In this document: piece after piece, positions 35,049 to 43,697 of the stretch
Position numbering within the stretch: position 1 is the first letter of the stretch
Layout: every line of letters begins with the position of its first letter
From: Pseudomonas sp. GM79
Lineage (GTDB): Bacteria; Pseudomonadota; Gammaproteobacteria; Pseudomonadales; Pseudomonadaceae
Assembly (NCBI RefSeq): GCF_000282495.1
Contig: NZ_AKJE01000108.1
Span: 1-64,000 of the forward strand
DNA: 64,000 nt
Reading direction: 5' to 3'
Notes under the pieces: model-generated
Seen by the model: the letters and a program-made list of their open reading frames with translations, nothing else
The model's database searches: none
What the model was told of the DNA's origin: nothing
Program-made: the position numbers and the translations under genes

Positions 35049-35720
35049 TCAAGGGAGTTGCACGGTCTGGTCTGGCTGAGCGGCCACCGCGAAGATGGCG
35101 GAGTTCGGCTCCAGTACTTTCAGGTGCCAGGCTCCGAGCTGCTCGCCGCTGTGCAGCAGCCGGACATCCGTGAGCGAGCGACTGTCAGGAGGAGCGACCG
35201 CCAGAAAACGCTCACCCCCGCGAGACTCGACACCCAACACCGAGAACGGTGGCGAGAGTGGGGCAGGCTTAGGGCGAGCGGCCTGTTTCGGCTTGGCTTC
35301 GGAAGACGTCGATGATGGAGTTGAGGGCTGGGTCTTGAGGTCCACGAGCTGTTGCTCGACATGCTCAAGGCGTGCACGTAGCGCTGTCACGTCCGTTGCT
35401 GTGGCGCGGGCTGCCAGACCGTCGCGCAGTTCCTGTATTTCTTGCGCCCACTGGTCCAGCATCGGATCGAGGGTATTGGCCTGTTGCTCACCGGAATCGA
35501 CCATCTGCTTAAGGTCTTTCAGCGTGTACTGCAGTTTTTCCTGTGCATCCTTGAGCGCGTTTGAATCAAGTTGCAGGGTGTCCAGGGTTTGTCGGTATTG
35601 CGTGTTCATGTTCTGCAGTTCGGCCACGCGCTGATACTGGTTATACAAACTACCGCTCAGCCCGGCAATCGCTAGGCAAAGTAAGCCGACAATGAGAGTT
35701 TGAAACGTTGAGGCTTTCAT
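35049..35720 (-). CDS. ICE coiled-coil membrane-anchored protein
   Basis: 223 residues: one N-terminal anchor (LIVGLLCLAIAGLSGSLY), a long coiled coil (about residues 30-135, DALKDAQEKLQYTLKDL-type heptads), a Pro/Ser linker, then a small beta domain (FSVLGVESRGGERFLAVAPP). This type is found between PilL and TIGR03759 in related ICEs; no name recognised. Start overlaps the pilL stop by four bases. Confidence 0.72.
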   Translation of the reverse strand: MKASTFQTLIVGLLCLAIAGLSGSLYNQYQRVAELQNMNTQYRQTLDTLQLDSNALKDAQEKLQYTLKDLKQMVDSGEQQANTLDPMLDQWAQEIQELRDGLAARATATDVTALRARLEHVEQQLVDLKTQPSTPSSTSSEAKPKQAARPKPAPLSPPFSVLGVESRGGERFLAVAPPDSRSLTDVRLLHSGEQLGAWHLKVLEPNSAIFAVAAQPDQTVQLP

Positions 35721-36259
35721 GGACGCACCTCCAACTGATGCGACGAGCCTGGTGTGACCCGCACGATGCCGACATCAGCTTTCTGCCGTTCGAAGCAGAC
35801 CGAACGGCTGACTTCATCGGTTGTGAGTTGCCAGGCGGGGCCAGCCAGCACTTGCAGCGCGCTGCGCAAAGAGATCGGGCCGAGCCGGTAATGGGCTGCG
35901 GGTAGAGGCCGGGTAAACAGCACCTTCACCGAAGTGGAAACTGGACAGAGCGAATAGCCCGAGCGCCGCAAGACGTGCTGCAACGCCTCCTGCACCGAAG
36001 GGCTCAGGCTGGACGGGATGCTCACTTCAATGATTTGCGCCAGAAGATCGCGTTGTTCTGTGGTGGGCTCGGTGCTGACCAGCGTATAGCGGCCATAGCG
36101 GAGTTCTGCCGGATGGCTTCCTTCGGCTGTACCCCTCGAAAGCTGGGCTCGATTGGAGCCACTGTCGATCTCTGGATGGGCCGGCAATGGGTTGGGGATT
36201 TGCGTGGTGCAGGCGCTCAATAAACCCAGCAGGCAGACAGGCGTGAATAAACGCTCCAT
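35717..36259 (-). CDS. pilL: PilL-like lipoprotein (TIGR03748 type)
   Basis: 180 residues. Lipobox LLSACT (Cys16). Conserved RYGRYTLVSTEPTTEQRDLL and a secretin-N-like domain with VQEALQHVLRRSGYSLC. Resembles the N-terminus of PilL of the PFGI-1/PAPI-1 type IV pilus gene set; no other pil genes are seen here. First gene of the operon running to TraD. A terminator-like hairpin lies immediately upstream. Confidence 0.78.
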   Translation of the reverse strand: MERLFTPVCLLGLLSACTTQIPNPLPAHPEIDSGSNRAQLSRGTAEGSHPAELRYGRYTLVSTEPTTEQRDLLAQIIEVSIPSSLSPSVQEALQHVLRRSGYSLCPVSTSVKVLFTRPLPAAHYRLGPISLRSALQVLAGPAWQLTTDEVSRSVCFERQKADVGIVRVTPGSSHQLEVRP

Positions 36260-36300
36260 GGAAAAAACCTCATGTCAGATTCAGTGCAGAACCTGACATA
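36260..36300 (-). terminator. Hairpin with T run just before pilL
   Basis: ATGTCAG (36272-36278) and CTGACAT (36293-36299) form a stem; on the minus strand GAGGTTTTTTCC follows and leads straight into the pilL ATG at 36259. It either ends transcription of the gene at 36366 or acts as an attenuator of the pilL-traD operon. Confidence 0.6.
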
Positions 36301-36365
36301 AGGTGAAGGAGCGATTCAGCGAGAAAGTTGATTCAAGACGGGTCGTGTTAAAGCCGAGCGCGTTG

Positions 36366-37112
36366 CTATTCATCAAAAATGACGAGCCCATCCAAGACGG
36401 CAGCGTCGGGGTCGAAGATCAACAATCGCACATCCGCCAATGCCGCGAGGTACAGCACCTTAATCAACGCTACTGGCGTACGGGCATCGAGTTGCTCTTG
36501 CCTCAGCGATGAGTAAGGACGGCCCTCGATCTTCACCAGGTTATCGTCGGTCCAGGGCGTGCCGATCAGCTTACATCCGACGCCATTGCAGTCTGTCAGG
36601 GCAAAAGGGTCGAACAGCAGACCGGTTGGTCTGGAGTCGAAATTGCCAGCCCGACTTTCCAAGTAGCGCAATGCTTCTTCAGTGAGGTGTGCGGTGCTGA
36701 TTTCCCAGGCTCGACTGTAGTGTCCCGTTTCGAAGCTCAAGCGATGGACCATGGCTTGGGCTTCTTCAAGGGAGTACAGATCGCCGACGTGATGCTGCTG
36801 GTTGAGCACTTCGCCAATCACGGCGTATATCACTTGGCGCACCAGCCCGGTGGACTGGCAGCGTTCATCCAACCCCTCCGGAATGGATTGGCCTTCGCTG
36901 ATCAAGGCGAAATCGTCATTGAACAGGCAGGGGAACAGTTGCAGCTCATGGTCGGGCAGATGGGCCTGTGAGTCGTGCACGGGGCGAAAGCAGGGAGGGC
37001 AGTCGTCTTCGTAGGTGATCAGTAGCAGCCGTTCGATATGCAGATTGTCGTAGCCGCGAGCAAATGGGTTTGAGCACGCCAGCAGGGCTGGGGCTAGGTG
37101 TGTGGGGTTCAT
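36366..37112 (-). CDS. ICE hypothetical protein, 248 residues
   Basis: Start at the ATG 37112 (GGAGAACCCTC upstream). Cytoplasmic, no membrane segments. Recognisable pieces are ERLLLITYEDDCPPCFRPVH, FPCLFNDDFALISEGQSIPE and the end ALADVRLLIFDPDAAVLDGL. Not assigned to a family with confidence; it lies between radC and pilL as small cytoplasmic ICE proteins often do. Confidence 0.6.
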   Translation of the reverse strand: MNPTHLAPALLACSNPFARGYDNLHIERLLLITYEDDCPPCFRPVHDSQAHLPDHELQLFPCLFNDDFALISEGQSIPEGLDERCQSTGLVRQVIYAVIGEVLNQQHHVGDLYSLEEAQAMVHRLSFETGHYSRAWEISTAHLTEEALRYLESRAGNFDSRPTGLLFDPFALTDCNGVGCKLIGTPWTDDNLVKIEGRPYSSLRQEQLDARTPVALIKVLYLAALADVRLLIFDPDAAVLDGLVIFDE

Positions 37113-37137
37113 GAGGGTTCTCCAGAATGAAAATGAA

Positions 37138-37156
37138 CAAGGCGCCCGAAGGCGCC
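37138..37156 (-). terminator. Hairpin after radC
   Basis: AGGCGCC-TTC-GGGCGCCT on the minus strand, followed by TGTTCATTTT; it lies between the radC stop (37165) and the next start (37112). Confidence 0.55.
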
Positions 37157-37164
37157 TGTGAGGG

Positions 37165-37659
37165 TTAAAGCCAGCCGCATTCGGCAAGGGAGAGCGGGCG
37201 GCCTTCACCCACGATGAAATGATCCAGTACGCGCACTTCGATCAAGGCCAAGGCCTCCTTCAGTCGTGCGGTCAAGAGGCGATCGGCCTGGCTGGGTTCG
37301 GTGCAACCGGAGGGGTGGTTGTGCACAAAAATGGCGGCTGCGGCGTTATGCGCGAGGGAGCGCTTAACGACTTGACGGGGGTAAACGCTGGCGCCATCAA
37401 TGCTGCCGTGAAAGAGGACTTCGAACGCCAGCACGCGGTGCTGGGCATCGAGAAAAATCACACCGAAGACTTCATGCTCTTGTTGCACAAGGTGCAGTTT
37501 TAGGTATGAGGCCACGGCGCCAGGTGACGTCAGGTTAGGGCCGCGGGCGAACAGCCGACGATCTAGAATATGCAGTGCCTCGTCGATCACCTGGTTTTCT
37601 TGGCTGATTCGATCAGCCTCGAAATCCGAGGTTTCAATTAGTGTGAATTGGGTGTTCAT
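37165..37659 (-). CDS. radC: RadC-like JAB/JAMM domain protein
   Basis: 164 residues. The JAMM metal site is complete: HNHPSGCTEPSQAD with His113, His115, Ser123 and Asp126. It lacks the N-terminal helix-hairpin-helix part of chromosomal RadC, as ICE-borne copies usually do. The name 'DNA repair' is historical; the function in mobile elements is unproven. Preceded by a structured leader (37660-37722). Confidence 0.88.
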   Translation of the reverse strand: MNTQFTLIETSDFEADRISQENQVIDEALHILDRRLFARGPNLTSPGAVASYLKLHLVQQEHEVFGVIFLDAQHRVLAFEVLFHGSIDGASVYPRQVVKRSLAHNAAAAIFVHNHPSGCTEPSQADRLLTARLKEALALIEVRVLDHFIVGEGRPLSLAECGWL

Positions 37660-37722
37660 GGTGGTACCTCCGAAGGGAACAATCAGGGGTACACGCCCGA
37701 GGGGAGTGGTGTCCCCTAGGTG
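37660..37722 (-). promoter_or_regulatory. Structured leader of radC (radC RNA-motif candidate)
   Basis: On the minus strand AGGGG…CCCCT (37717-37700) and GGGCGTGTACCC fold into hairpins before GGAGGTACCACCATG. The pattern is shared with the leader at 38671-38741. Its position fits the published radC RNA motif, which I recall but cannot score. Confidence 0.5.
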
Positions 37723-37759
37723 GAAATAGAGTCGCGGGCATTAGCCGATGACGCGCTGT

Positions 37760-38017
37760 TTACAGCCGGGTGAATCGGTGACGTTGACCGTGTAGGGGTG
37801 AGCCACAACCGTCGCAGGGCAATGGGGAAAAGGCTTTTGTTCCCCGGCCGGTTTCGGGATCGAAGTCGGCACTGATGGGCATTAAGCGAACCAGTCCACG
37901 ATGGATACCGGCGATGCGTTTCTCGATTTCATCCGTCGTGTAGTAGAGCGATAACGTGCTGTAGTCCTCGTAAGCCGCAGCGAACAAACAGTCGTCGCAA
38001 AGCCAGAAGGATTCCAT
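37760..38017 (-). CDS. ICE hypothetical protein with two CxxC pairs
   Basis: 85 residues. CDDC near residue 8 and CDGC near 69 could form a zinc ribbon; otherwise LYYTTDEIEKRIAGIHRGLV and ETGRGTKAFSPLPCDGCGSP. Unrecognised. GGAGAATCCAC before the ATG. Confidence 0.6.
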   Translation of the reverse strand: MESFWLCDDCLFAAAYEDYSTLSLYYTTDEIEKRIAGIHRGLVRLMPISADFDPETGRGTKAFSPLPCDGCGSPLHGQRHRFTRL

Positions 38018-38047
38018 GTGGATTCTCCTGTGCGGATTGAAGAAAAG

Positions 38048-38072
38048 GCGCTCGAGGGAGCGCCTTGATGTG
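38048..38072 (-). terminator. Intrinsic terminator after the DUF3577 gene
   Basis: GGCGCTC-CCTC-GAGCGCC on the minus strand followed by TTTTCTTC, between the stop at 38089 and the start at 38017. Confidence 0.7.
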
Positions 38073-38088
38073 GAACATCGTGGACTAT

Positions 38089-38670
38089 TCAGGCGGACTG
38101 AACGGTACGGGTGGCATCACGGCGGGCCGTGCGGGGAGCAGCTGGAGATTCAGGTTCGACCCGAGTTTCTATTGGGTTTTCACTCTCCTCAACTTCGGCA
38201 TCAGCCGATGATGGGGATGACTCACTGGTGGGCGCTTGCTCAGCAGGTGCTGTTGCTTCCTGCCTGGCGGGCGCTTTGTACTCGAATGTGCCGTCGACCT
38301 TGATCCAGTCGATGAACAGCAAACGACCTTTCAGACTGGCGCCTGGTTGACCTTGTTTATCGCCTTTCTCGTAGAGAAACGGATCGATCCACAGGTCGCC
38401 AATACGGAACGACAGCAAGACCTTTTTCTCGGCCTTGACGGCGTCCATATAGAGACGAATCAAGCGTTCAGCTTCACCCCCCGCGACTTTGCAGTCGAAG
38501 CGGGTGTACTCGACCGCATCGGAGGCACCGTGCAGGGCGGCGATATCGCAGGCCATGAATGGCTGGCCGCGGCGGACTTGGACTTCACGAACACGGTTGA
38601 GGTAACCGATACCGACGGTGTGCAGGTTGAAGTAAGTGGTCGCTTCTTGGGGTTGGTTGGCGTGGGCCAT
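38089..38670 (-). CDS. DUF3577 / STY4534-type ICE protein
   Basis: 193 residues. DUF3577 features: TTYFNLHTVGIGYLNRVREV, PFMACDIAALHGASDAVEYT, FDCKVAGGEAERLI and VLLSFRIGDLWIDPF. A low-complexity acidic/Pro tail follows residue 130. Labelled an ICE replication protein in annotation; the mechanism is not established. The leader resembles that of radC. Confidence 0.82.
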   Translation of the reverse strand: MAHANQPQEATTYFNLHTVGIGYLNRVREVQVRRGQPFMACDIAALHGASDAVEYTRFDCKVAGGEAERLIRLYMDAVKAEKKVLLSFRIGDLWIDPFLYEKGDKQGQPGASLKGRLLFIDWIKVDGTFEYKAPARQEATAPAEQAPTSESSPSSADAEVEESENPIETRVEPESPAAPRTARRDATRTVQSA

Positions 38671-38741
38671 GGTGGTTCTCCTGCTTCAAGGGGAAACGGC
38701 GACGCACAACCCCTGACAGGGAAGTGAGCCCCGTCAGGGTG
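38671..38741 (-). promoter_or_regulatory. Structured leader of the DUF3577 gene
   Basis: CCCTGAC (38711-38717) pairs with GTCAGGG (38733-38739). On the minus strand this hairpin is followed by GTTTCCCCTTGAAGC and GGAGAACCACCATG, paralleling the radC leader element by element. Confidence 0.5.
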
Positions 38742-39583
38742 GGTAAGGTGAAGGCGAGCGTTGAACGACTTGGCACCGGCAAGCCGATGACGAGCAGAAC
38801 TTTGCGTCTGGAGGAATAGCGGTGTAGCAGAGGAACGTCTGCGGTAGTGGTCCGCAAACCTTGGGGTAGTGGGCATTCATCACCGCTGAAGCGGTAACCG
38901 TGCGAGCCTCCGAACGCTGATCGCACTTGGGTAAACCACCACGAATGTGGCGTAGCCTTGAAGGTTCTGGCTACCTGGGCTGGGCTGTCAACGACAGCGA
39001 ACCACGCCTTTTGTATAAGCCTGCCACAGGGGCGCGTCAAGACGCTGCAACCCAGTTTTTTACGGCCGGAATTCAGTGGAAAACTCTGGAATGAAGAACA
39101 TGAAGAGTGGGCCTGGCTGGGTGCCAGGCGAGGAAGAGAAAAGCCACCTTTGACGGTCTAGCGCAGTCGACAAGCGCCTCGCAAAGATTGGTTTTAACTG
39201 CATTATGATTCGCCAACCGACCCTTGTCGTGGCCTGGGTCGGAACCTGCTGGCACGCATCCGCGCACAAAGGGTGCCCAGTGTTTCCCCGGCGGGCTCCG
39301 GGACTGAATACGATCGCCGAAGCGGATGACCGCTATTGCCAGGCAGAGGCAACAGTGGTCATCCGCCACCGCGATCAGGTCGAGCACAAAACGGGAACGA
39401 AATCCCCCAGAAGAAAAGGCCCCGAACTCTAGGAGTCCGACCGAGCTACCCGGAGCGAATCGGTCTTGGGTCGCCGTTGGCGATGATCCTGAGGCACTAC
39501 AGCAGAGAGGGTGGGATGACGTCAAGGCAGAGTGCGTTGCCTTAAAGGTCGCCCCAATATTCAAGTTGATCTTCAATGGTGAG
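38742..39583. other. Long non-coding spacer in the ICE
   Basis: About 840 bp between the DUF3577 leader and topB. I find no convincing gene on either strand: frames are short and lack ribosome sites. It could hold promoters, an RNA gene or a transfer origin, but no nick-site consensus is recognised. Confidence 0.4.
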
Positions 39584-41551
39584 TCATGGGCGACGCACAT
39601 CTTTGCTGATCGGCACAGTGCCCTTGCAGTCCGGGTAGTGGGAGCACGACCAGAACGGCCCTGATTTTCCCTTACGTCTGAGCATAGAGGCGTTGCAAAT
39701 GGGGCAGGCCGGACCGGTTTCTACCGGTAACGCCAAGGTGAGCGCTCCGCAGTGTTCGACCAATTGCGCAATCCAACTCGCCTGCTTGGCGACGAATTCA
39801 TCCAGAGTCAGACGTCCTGCTTCGATTTCGTCCAGGGCCTGCTCCCAGATCGCGGTCATACCCGGATCTGCGATTGCAGCGGGTACCGCCTCGATCAGGG
39901 TATGGGCCGCCGCGGAGGCCATCAAGGCGCGTTTTTTCTTTAGCAAATAACCGCGATCAATCAATCCCTTGATGATGCCGGCTCGCGTGGCTTCGGTACC
40001 GATACCGGTGGTGTCCCGAAGTTTCTGTTTCAGGCGGGGGTCGTTGACCAGTTTGGCCACGTTTTTCATCGCCTTGATCAGATCGCCCTCGGTCAGCGGT
40101 TTGGGAGCGGTGGTGCGCATGGACTTGAGTTCGACGTCGTCCACTACGCACCGCGTGCCCTGTTGTAAGACGGGTAATACTTGGGATTTTTGACTGGGCT
40201 CATCGTCCTCGGTGTTTTCGTAGAGCAAGCCTTTCCAACCTTGGACCAGGATCCGTTTGCCAACAGCGGTCAATCGCTCTACTCCGCACTCCAGTTCAAC
40301 CTGAGTTCGATCAAACTCATGATGCGGAAGAAATTGCACAAGGTAGTGGCTACGGATCAGTTCATAGACATTGCGCTCTTGCTTAGACATTCGCACAAGG
40401 TTCGCCGGCTCGGTGGTGGGGATGATGCCGTGGTGCGCGGTGACCTTGGCATCGTTCCAAGCGCGGGAACGTAATGACCGATCGAGTTTTTCAAATGCGG
40501 GCTGTAGCGCGGGATCCGTTTTGAGCAGGGCATCGAGTACCGCGGGTACCTCATCGAACATACTCGCTGGCAAATAGCGGCAATCGCTGCGCGGGTAGGT
40601 AGTAGCTTTGTGGGTTTCATACAGGGCTTGGGCGATGTTTAGGGTTTCCTGAACACCGAGCCTCAGCTTGCGCGAGCAGACTTCTTGCAGTGTGCTCAGG
40701 TCGAAGGGCAGGGGCGGCGGTTCGCGGGAATGCTCAGTCTGCAGCGAGAGTACTGTGGCGGTCTTACCGTCAGTGAGCGTTTGGACCGCCTGACGGGCAA
40801 GCGCCTGTTGTAGGCAACGACCGGACTCATCTCGCCCTGAGCTGGGTGGTAACCACGATGCGATGAATTGTTGCCCCATTGAGGACAGGTGCACCTCCAC
40901 TTCCCAGTAGGGCACCGAGACGAAGCTGGCAATCGCACGATCCCGATCGACCACCAGACGTAAAGTGGGTGTCTGGACGCGTCCCACTGACAGCACACCG
41001 TCGTAGCCCGCCCGTCGACCGAGGAGGGTAAACAAACGACTCAGGTTCATGCCGATCAGCCAGTCGGCGCGGCTGCGGGCGAGGGCTGAGTGATAGAGCG
41101 GGAAGGTCACCTGACCGGACTTCAGTGAGGACAGTGCTTTGCGAATCGACGTCTCGTTGAGTGCGGACAACCAGAGGCGCTGAACGGGGCCTCGATACTT
41201 GCAGAGCTCCAGTAACTCGCGGGCAATCATTTCACCTTCGCGGTCGGCGTCGGTCGCGATGACGACGGTGGCGGCTTCACTGAGTAGGCGTTTGATGACT
41301 TTGAACTGTGCCGCAGTTTTGGGTTTGACCTCGACCTTCCACTGCTCGGGAATGATCGGTAGCTGATCCAACGACCAATTCTTGTACTGAATGCCATAGG
41401 CTTCAGGTGGGGCCGTCTCCAGCAGATGGCCGATACACCAGGTGACGGTTGAGTCGGTGCCGATCAGGCAACCATCACCGCGCCGGGTGGTTCCGAGTAC
41501 TTTGGCAATGTCTCGACCTTGAGAGGGTTTCTCGCAGAGGAATAGGCGCAT
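39584..41551 (-). CDS. topB: DNA topoisomerase III
   Basis: 655 residues from the ATG at 41551 (CCGGAG upstream). TOPRIM start MRLFLCEKPSQGRDIAKVLG, acidic triad VVIATDADREGEMIARE, catalytic tyrosine region DGVLSVGRVQTPTLRLVVDR, and a C-terminal zinc ribbon CPICNASML…FWSCSHYPDCKG. ICE-borne TopB unlinks DNA during replication or transfer. A second, broken copy of its first codons lies at 47806-47878. Confidence 0.93.
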   Translation of the reverse strand: MRLFLCEKPSQGRDIAKVLGTTRRGDGCLIGTDSTVTWCIGHLLETAPPEAYGIQYKNWSLDQLPIIPEQWKVEVKPKTAAQFKVIKRLLSEAATVVIATDADREGEMIARELLELCKYRGPVQRLWLSALNETSIRKALSSLKSGQVTFPLYHSALARSRADWLIGMNLSRLFTLLGRRAGYDGVLSVGRVQTPTLRLVVDRDRAIASFVSVPYWEVEVHLSSMGQQFIASWLPPSSGRDESGRCLQQALARQAVQTLTDGKTATVLSLQTEHSREPPPLPFDLSTLQEVCSRKLRLGVQETLNIAQALYETHKATTYPRSDCRYLPASMFDEVPAVLDALLKTDPALQPAFEKLDRSLRSRAWNDAKVTAHHGIIPTTEPANLVRMSKQERNVYELIRSHYLVQFLPHHEFDRTQVELECGVERLTAVGKRILVQGWKGLLYENTEDDEPSQKSQVLPVLQQGTRCVVDDVELKSMRTTAPKPLTEGDLIKAMKNVAKLVNDPRLKQKLRDTTGIGTEATRAGIIKGLIDRGYLLKKKRALMASAAAHTLIEAVPAAIADPGMTAIWEQALDEIEAGRLTLDEFVAKQASWIAQLVEHCGALTLALPVETGPACPICNASMLRRKGKSGPFWSCSHYPDCKGTVPISKDVRRP

Positions 41552-41895
41552 AAAACTGCTCCGGATTGGGTCCAAAGCAGCGTTGTTGGAAACAGTAGGT
41601 GTGGGATATGAGAAACCTGAATTTCAGGTCTTCCATATTAAGTGAACGGGGCAACAGTTGAAGGGGAAAAGCGTGAGCATGGTGCGAGAATACGGATAAA
41701 GCTCGTGTAGTCGATACGGCTGGTTTCGCATCAGGTGTGCACTAGCCCCCCCCTTGATGGCTAAAAGGGGGGCGTAAGACTCTACGAGCTCTTCTGTATT
41801 GCGATAGTTTGGCTGTTTATTGTCCATTTGAGCCAGGTTTGTGCGCAAACGATTAGTAGATTTGCAGTGCAGTGCAATCCTTAACGTTGTCCAGA
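41552..41895. other. Spacer upstream of topB with a G/C-run hairpin
   Basis: It holds a C8 run (41746-41753) facing a G6 run (41767-41772). A minus-strand frame (41624-41848, start MDNKQPNYRNTEELVESYAP at an inner ATG) covers it but has no ribosome site and no recognised homolog, so it is not called as a gene. Confidence 0.3.
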
Positions 41896-41899
41896 TTTT

Positions 41900-41935
41900 T
41901 TGTCTTGATAGGTATGGTACGGTACGATACCGTAC
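41900..41935 (+). promoter_or_regulatory. Promoter with TetR-type operator
   Basis: TTGTCT (41900-41905), 17 bp, TACGAT (41923-41928). The -10 element lies inside a perfect palindrome GTACGGTA-CGA-TACCGTAC (41917-41935). A repressor here would block the reductase-TetR-DoxX operon, and the TetR protein encoded at 42599 is the obvious candidate. Confidence 0.75.
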
Positions 41936-42011
41936 ATTGTGTGATCCTGGGAATCGTATTCGAAGCGCCGGATCTCCATCAAAAAACTTTGACCGGGAGG
42001 ATCAGAACCTC

Positions 42012-42602
42012 ATGCTCAGAATTGCCTTGATCGTTGGATCGACTCGTCCCAACCGCTTTGCCGATAAACCGGTGGAATGGCTTGTCGAAGGCGCGAAAGC
42101 GCGCACTGACGTCCAACTCGATGTACTCGATCTGCGAGAGGCGGATTTACCCTTTTTCGAGGAGTCCATTCCTCCGTCGATGCTTGGGGGAGTCTATTCC
42201 CATCCTAAGGCTGAGGCCTGGCGGCGTCGTATTGGTGAATATGATGGCTATATCGCCACTGTTGCTGAGTACAACCACGGCCCGACCGGAGTCCTGAAGA
42301 ACGCGCTTGACAGCGCCTTCCTTGAATGGAATCGCAAGCCTATTGGCTTTGTCGGCTATGGTGGAGTCGGGGGCGCGCGCGCCATCGAGCAGCTTCGCGG
42401 TATCGCCGTCGAAATGCAGATGGCGCCACTCAAACACGAGGTAAATATTGCCCGTGAGCCGTTCATGGGTGTTTTGACGCAAAGCAAGACACTGAACGAC
42501 TATGACTATCTTATTCAAAGCCGTACCGATCTCTTTGACAATCTAGTCTGGTGGGCCGAGGCGCTCAAAGTTGCCCGAACTAAATTACGGTTGGTGCAAT
42601 GA
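42012..42602 (+). CDS. NADPH-dependent FMN reductase family protein
   Basis: 196 residues from the ATG at 42012 (GGGAGG upstream). Flavodoxin-like fold: IALIVGSTRPNRFADKPVEW (FMN phosphate loop GSTRPNR), EYDGYIATVAEYNHGPTGVL and KPIGFVGYGGVGGARAIEQL. Reduces FMN, quinones or azo/nitro compounds in this family. First gene of an autoregulated operon; its stop overlaps the TetR start (ATGA). Confidence 0.88.
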   Translation: MLRIALIVGSTRPNRFADKPVEWLVEGAKARTDVQLDVLDLREADLPFFEESIPPSMLGGVYSHPKAEAWRRRIGEYDGYIATVAEYNHGPTGVLKNALDSAFLEWNRKPIGFVGYGGVGGARAIEQLRGIAVEMQMAPLKHEVNIAREPFMGVLTQSKTLNDYDYLIQSRTDLFDNLVWWAEALKVARTKLRLVQ

Positions 42603-43246
42603 CTATGGACGCACATCGCACCAAACACGGGGCTGCGAGAGTACGCTCGCTGACCGACGCGGCGGCCGATATGTTCCTGGATCAGGGCTATGAGGCTGTG
42701 TCACTGGACGCTCTCATTGCTCGGGTTGGAGGCTCACGGCGTAACATCTACAGCCACTTCGGCGGCAAGGAAGGCCTGTTTATAGAGGTCGTTACCCGGT
42801 TATGTGCTGATCTCGCCCTCCCGCTTGAAGGGCTGGAGATCACTAGCGAAGGCGTGAAAGATACCCTCACCATCTTCGGGAGCCGCCTCCTTGAGATCGT
42901 CTTGCAGTCGCGCACCCTAGCTCTGCATCGTCTGATGATTGCTGAAGGTCAGCGGTTTCCCGAGCTGGCTCAAGCGATCTGGCAGGCTGGGCATGACAAT
43001 GCCGCGCGGATCCTTATCCCCTGGATCGAGCATAAGCAATCCAATAAGCAGCTGCGGGCCGATCTGCCGGCTAAAGACCTTGCTGGGCAATTTGTGAGCC
43101 TAGTGGTCACTGAGCCGCAACTGCGCGTTCTCGTCGGTTTCATTCCTGGCCCATGTCGATCAACAGAGAACGCTCAAATCGTTGAGCGGGCGGTCGCGCT
43201 GTTCCTGAGCGGCGCCCTCATTCAGAAAGGTGGTATCAATGCGTAA
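42599..43246 (+). CDS. TetR-family repressor of the reductase operon
   Basis: 215 residues. N-terminal HTH: SLTDAAADMFLDQGYEAVSL, then ALIARVGGSRRNIYSHFGGK. The C-terminal domain resembles the TetR_C_7-like AefR group (LHRLMIAEGQRFPELAQAIW). Coupled to the reductase by four-base overlap. It likely binds the palindrome at 41917-41935. Confidence 0.88.
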   Translation: MTMDAHRTKHGAARVRSLTDAAADMFLDQGYEAVSLDALIARVGGSRRNIYSHFGGKEGLFIEVVTRLCADLALPLEGLEITSEGVKDTLTIFGSRLLEIVLQSRTLALHRLMIAEGQRFPELAQAIWQAGHDNAARILIPWIEHKQSNKQLRADLPAKDLAGQFVSLVVTEPQLRVLVGFIPGPCRSTENAQIVERAVALFLSGALIQKGGINA

Positions 43247-43598
43247 ATTCTCTTGGAGGCCGATTCTGGCCTGGACGCTCGCCGCTTTTTTCCTCGTCGG
43301 AGCCATAGGTAACATCTTTGTTTCGGAATCGATCGCTGAAGACTATCTGCGTTGGGGGTACCCGGACTGGTTCCACTTTGTGACTGGAGCACTGGAACTC
43401 ACCACGGCTGTTCTGCTGGCTGTTGCGGCTACGCGTCTTTGGGGGGCAGCGCTTGGCTGCGTCGCCATGTTTGCGGCAGCAGCCACCGTCATTGTTCACG
43501 GTGAGTACGCCCATGCGATTCCTCCTGTAGTCGTGCTGGCGTTGTCGGCTGTTGTTGGTTGGACAGCATGGCGGCTCCGCTCATCTACTTCGGCATGA
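43239..43598 (+). CDS. DoxX-like membrane protein
   Basis: 119 residues from the ATG at 43239 (AGAAAGG upstream); a GTG at 43230 is an alternative. Four hydrophobic helices (PILAWTLAAFFLVGAIGNIF, FVTGALELTTAVLLAVAATR, LGCVAMFAAAATVIVHGEYA, PPVVVLALSAVVGWTAWRL) with the DoxX pattern. Probably respiratory or redox-linked, function unproven. Third gene of the operon. Confidence 0.78.
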   Translation: MRKFSWRPILAWTLAAFFLVGAIGNIFVSESIAEDYLRWGYPDWFHFVTGALELTTAVLLAVAATRLWGAALGCVAMFAAAATVIVHGEYAHAIPPVVVLALSAVVGWTAWRLRSSTSA

Positions 43599-43697
43599 TT
43601 TCCCCGTTATAGACGATGGAAAACGGCATGCTTTTGGCGTTTTCCATCGGGTTCTCTATCAGATGGTTTCCGCTTGTGAATTTGTGAGGTAATTCGC

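Noticed and set aside
41624..41848. 74-codon minus-strand frame upstream of topB
   Set aside because: No ribosome site, no recognised homology, low-complexity G/C runs inside.
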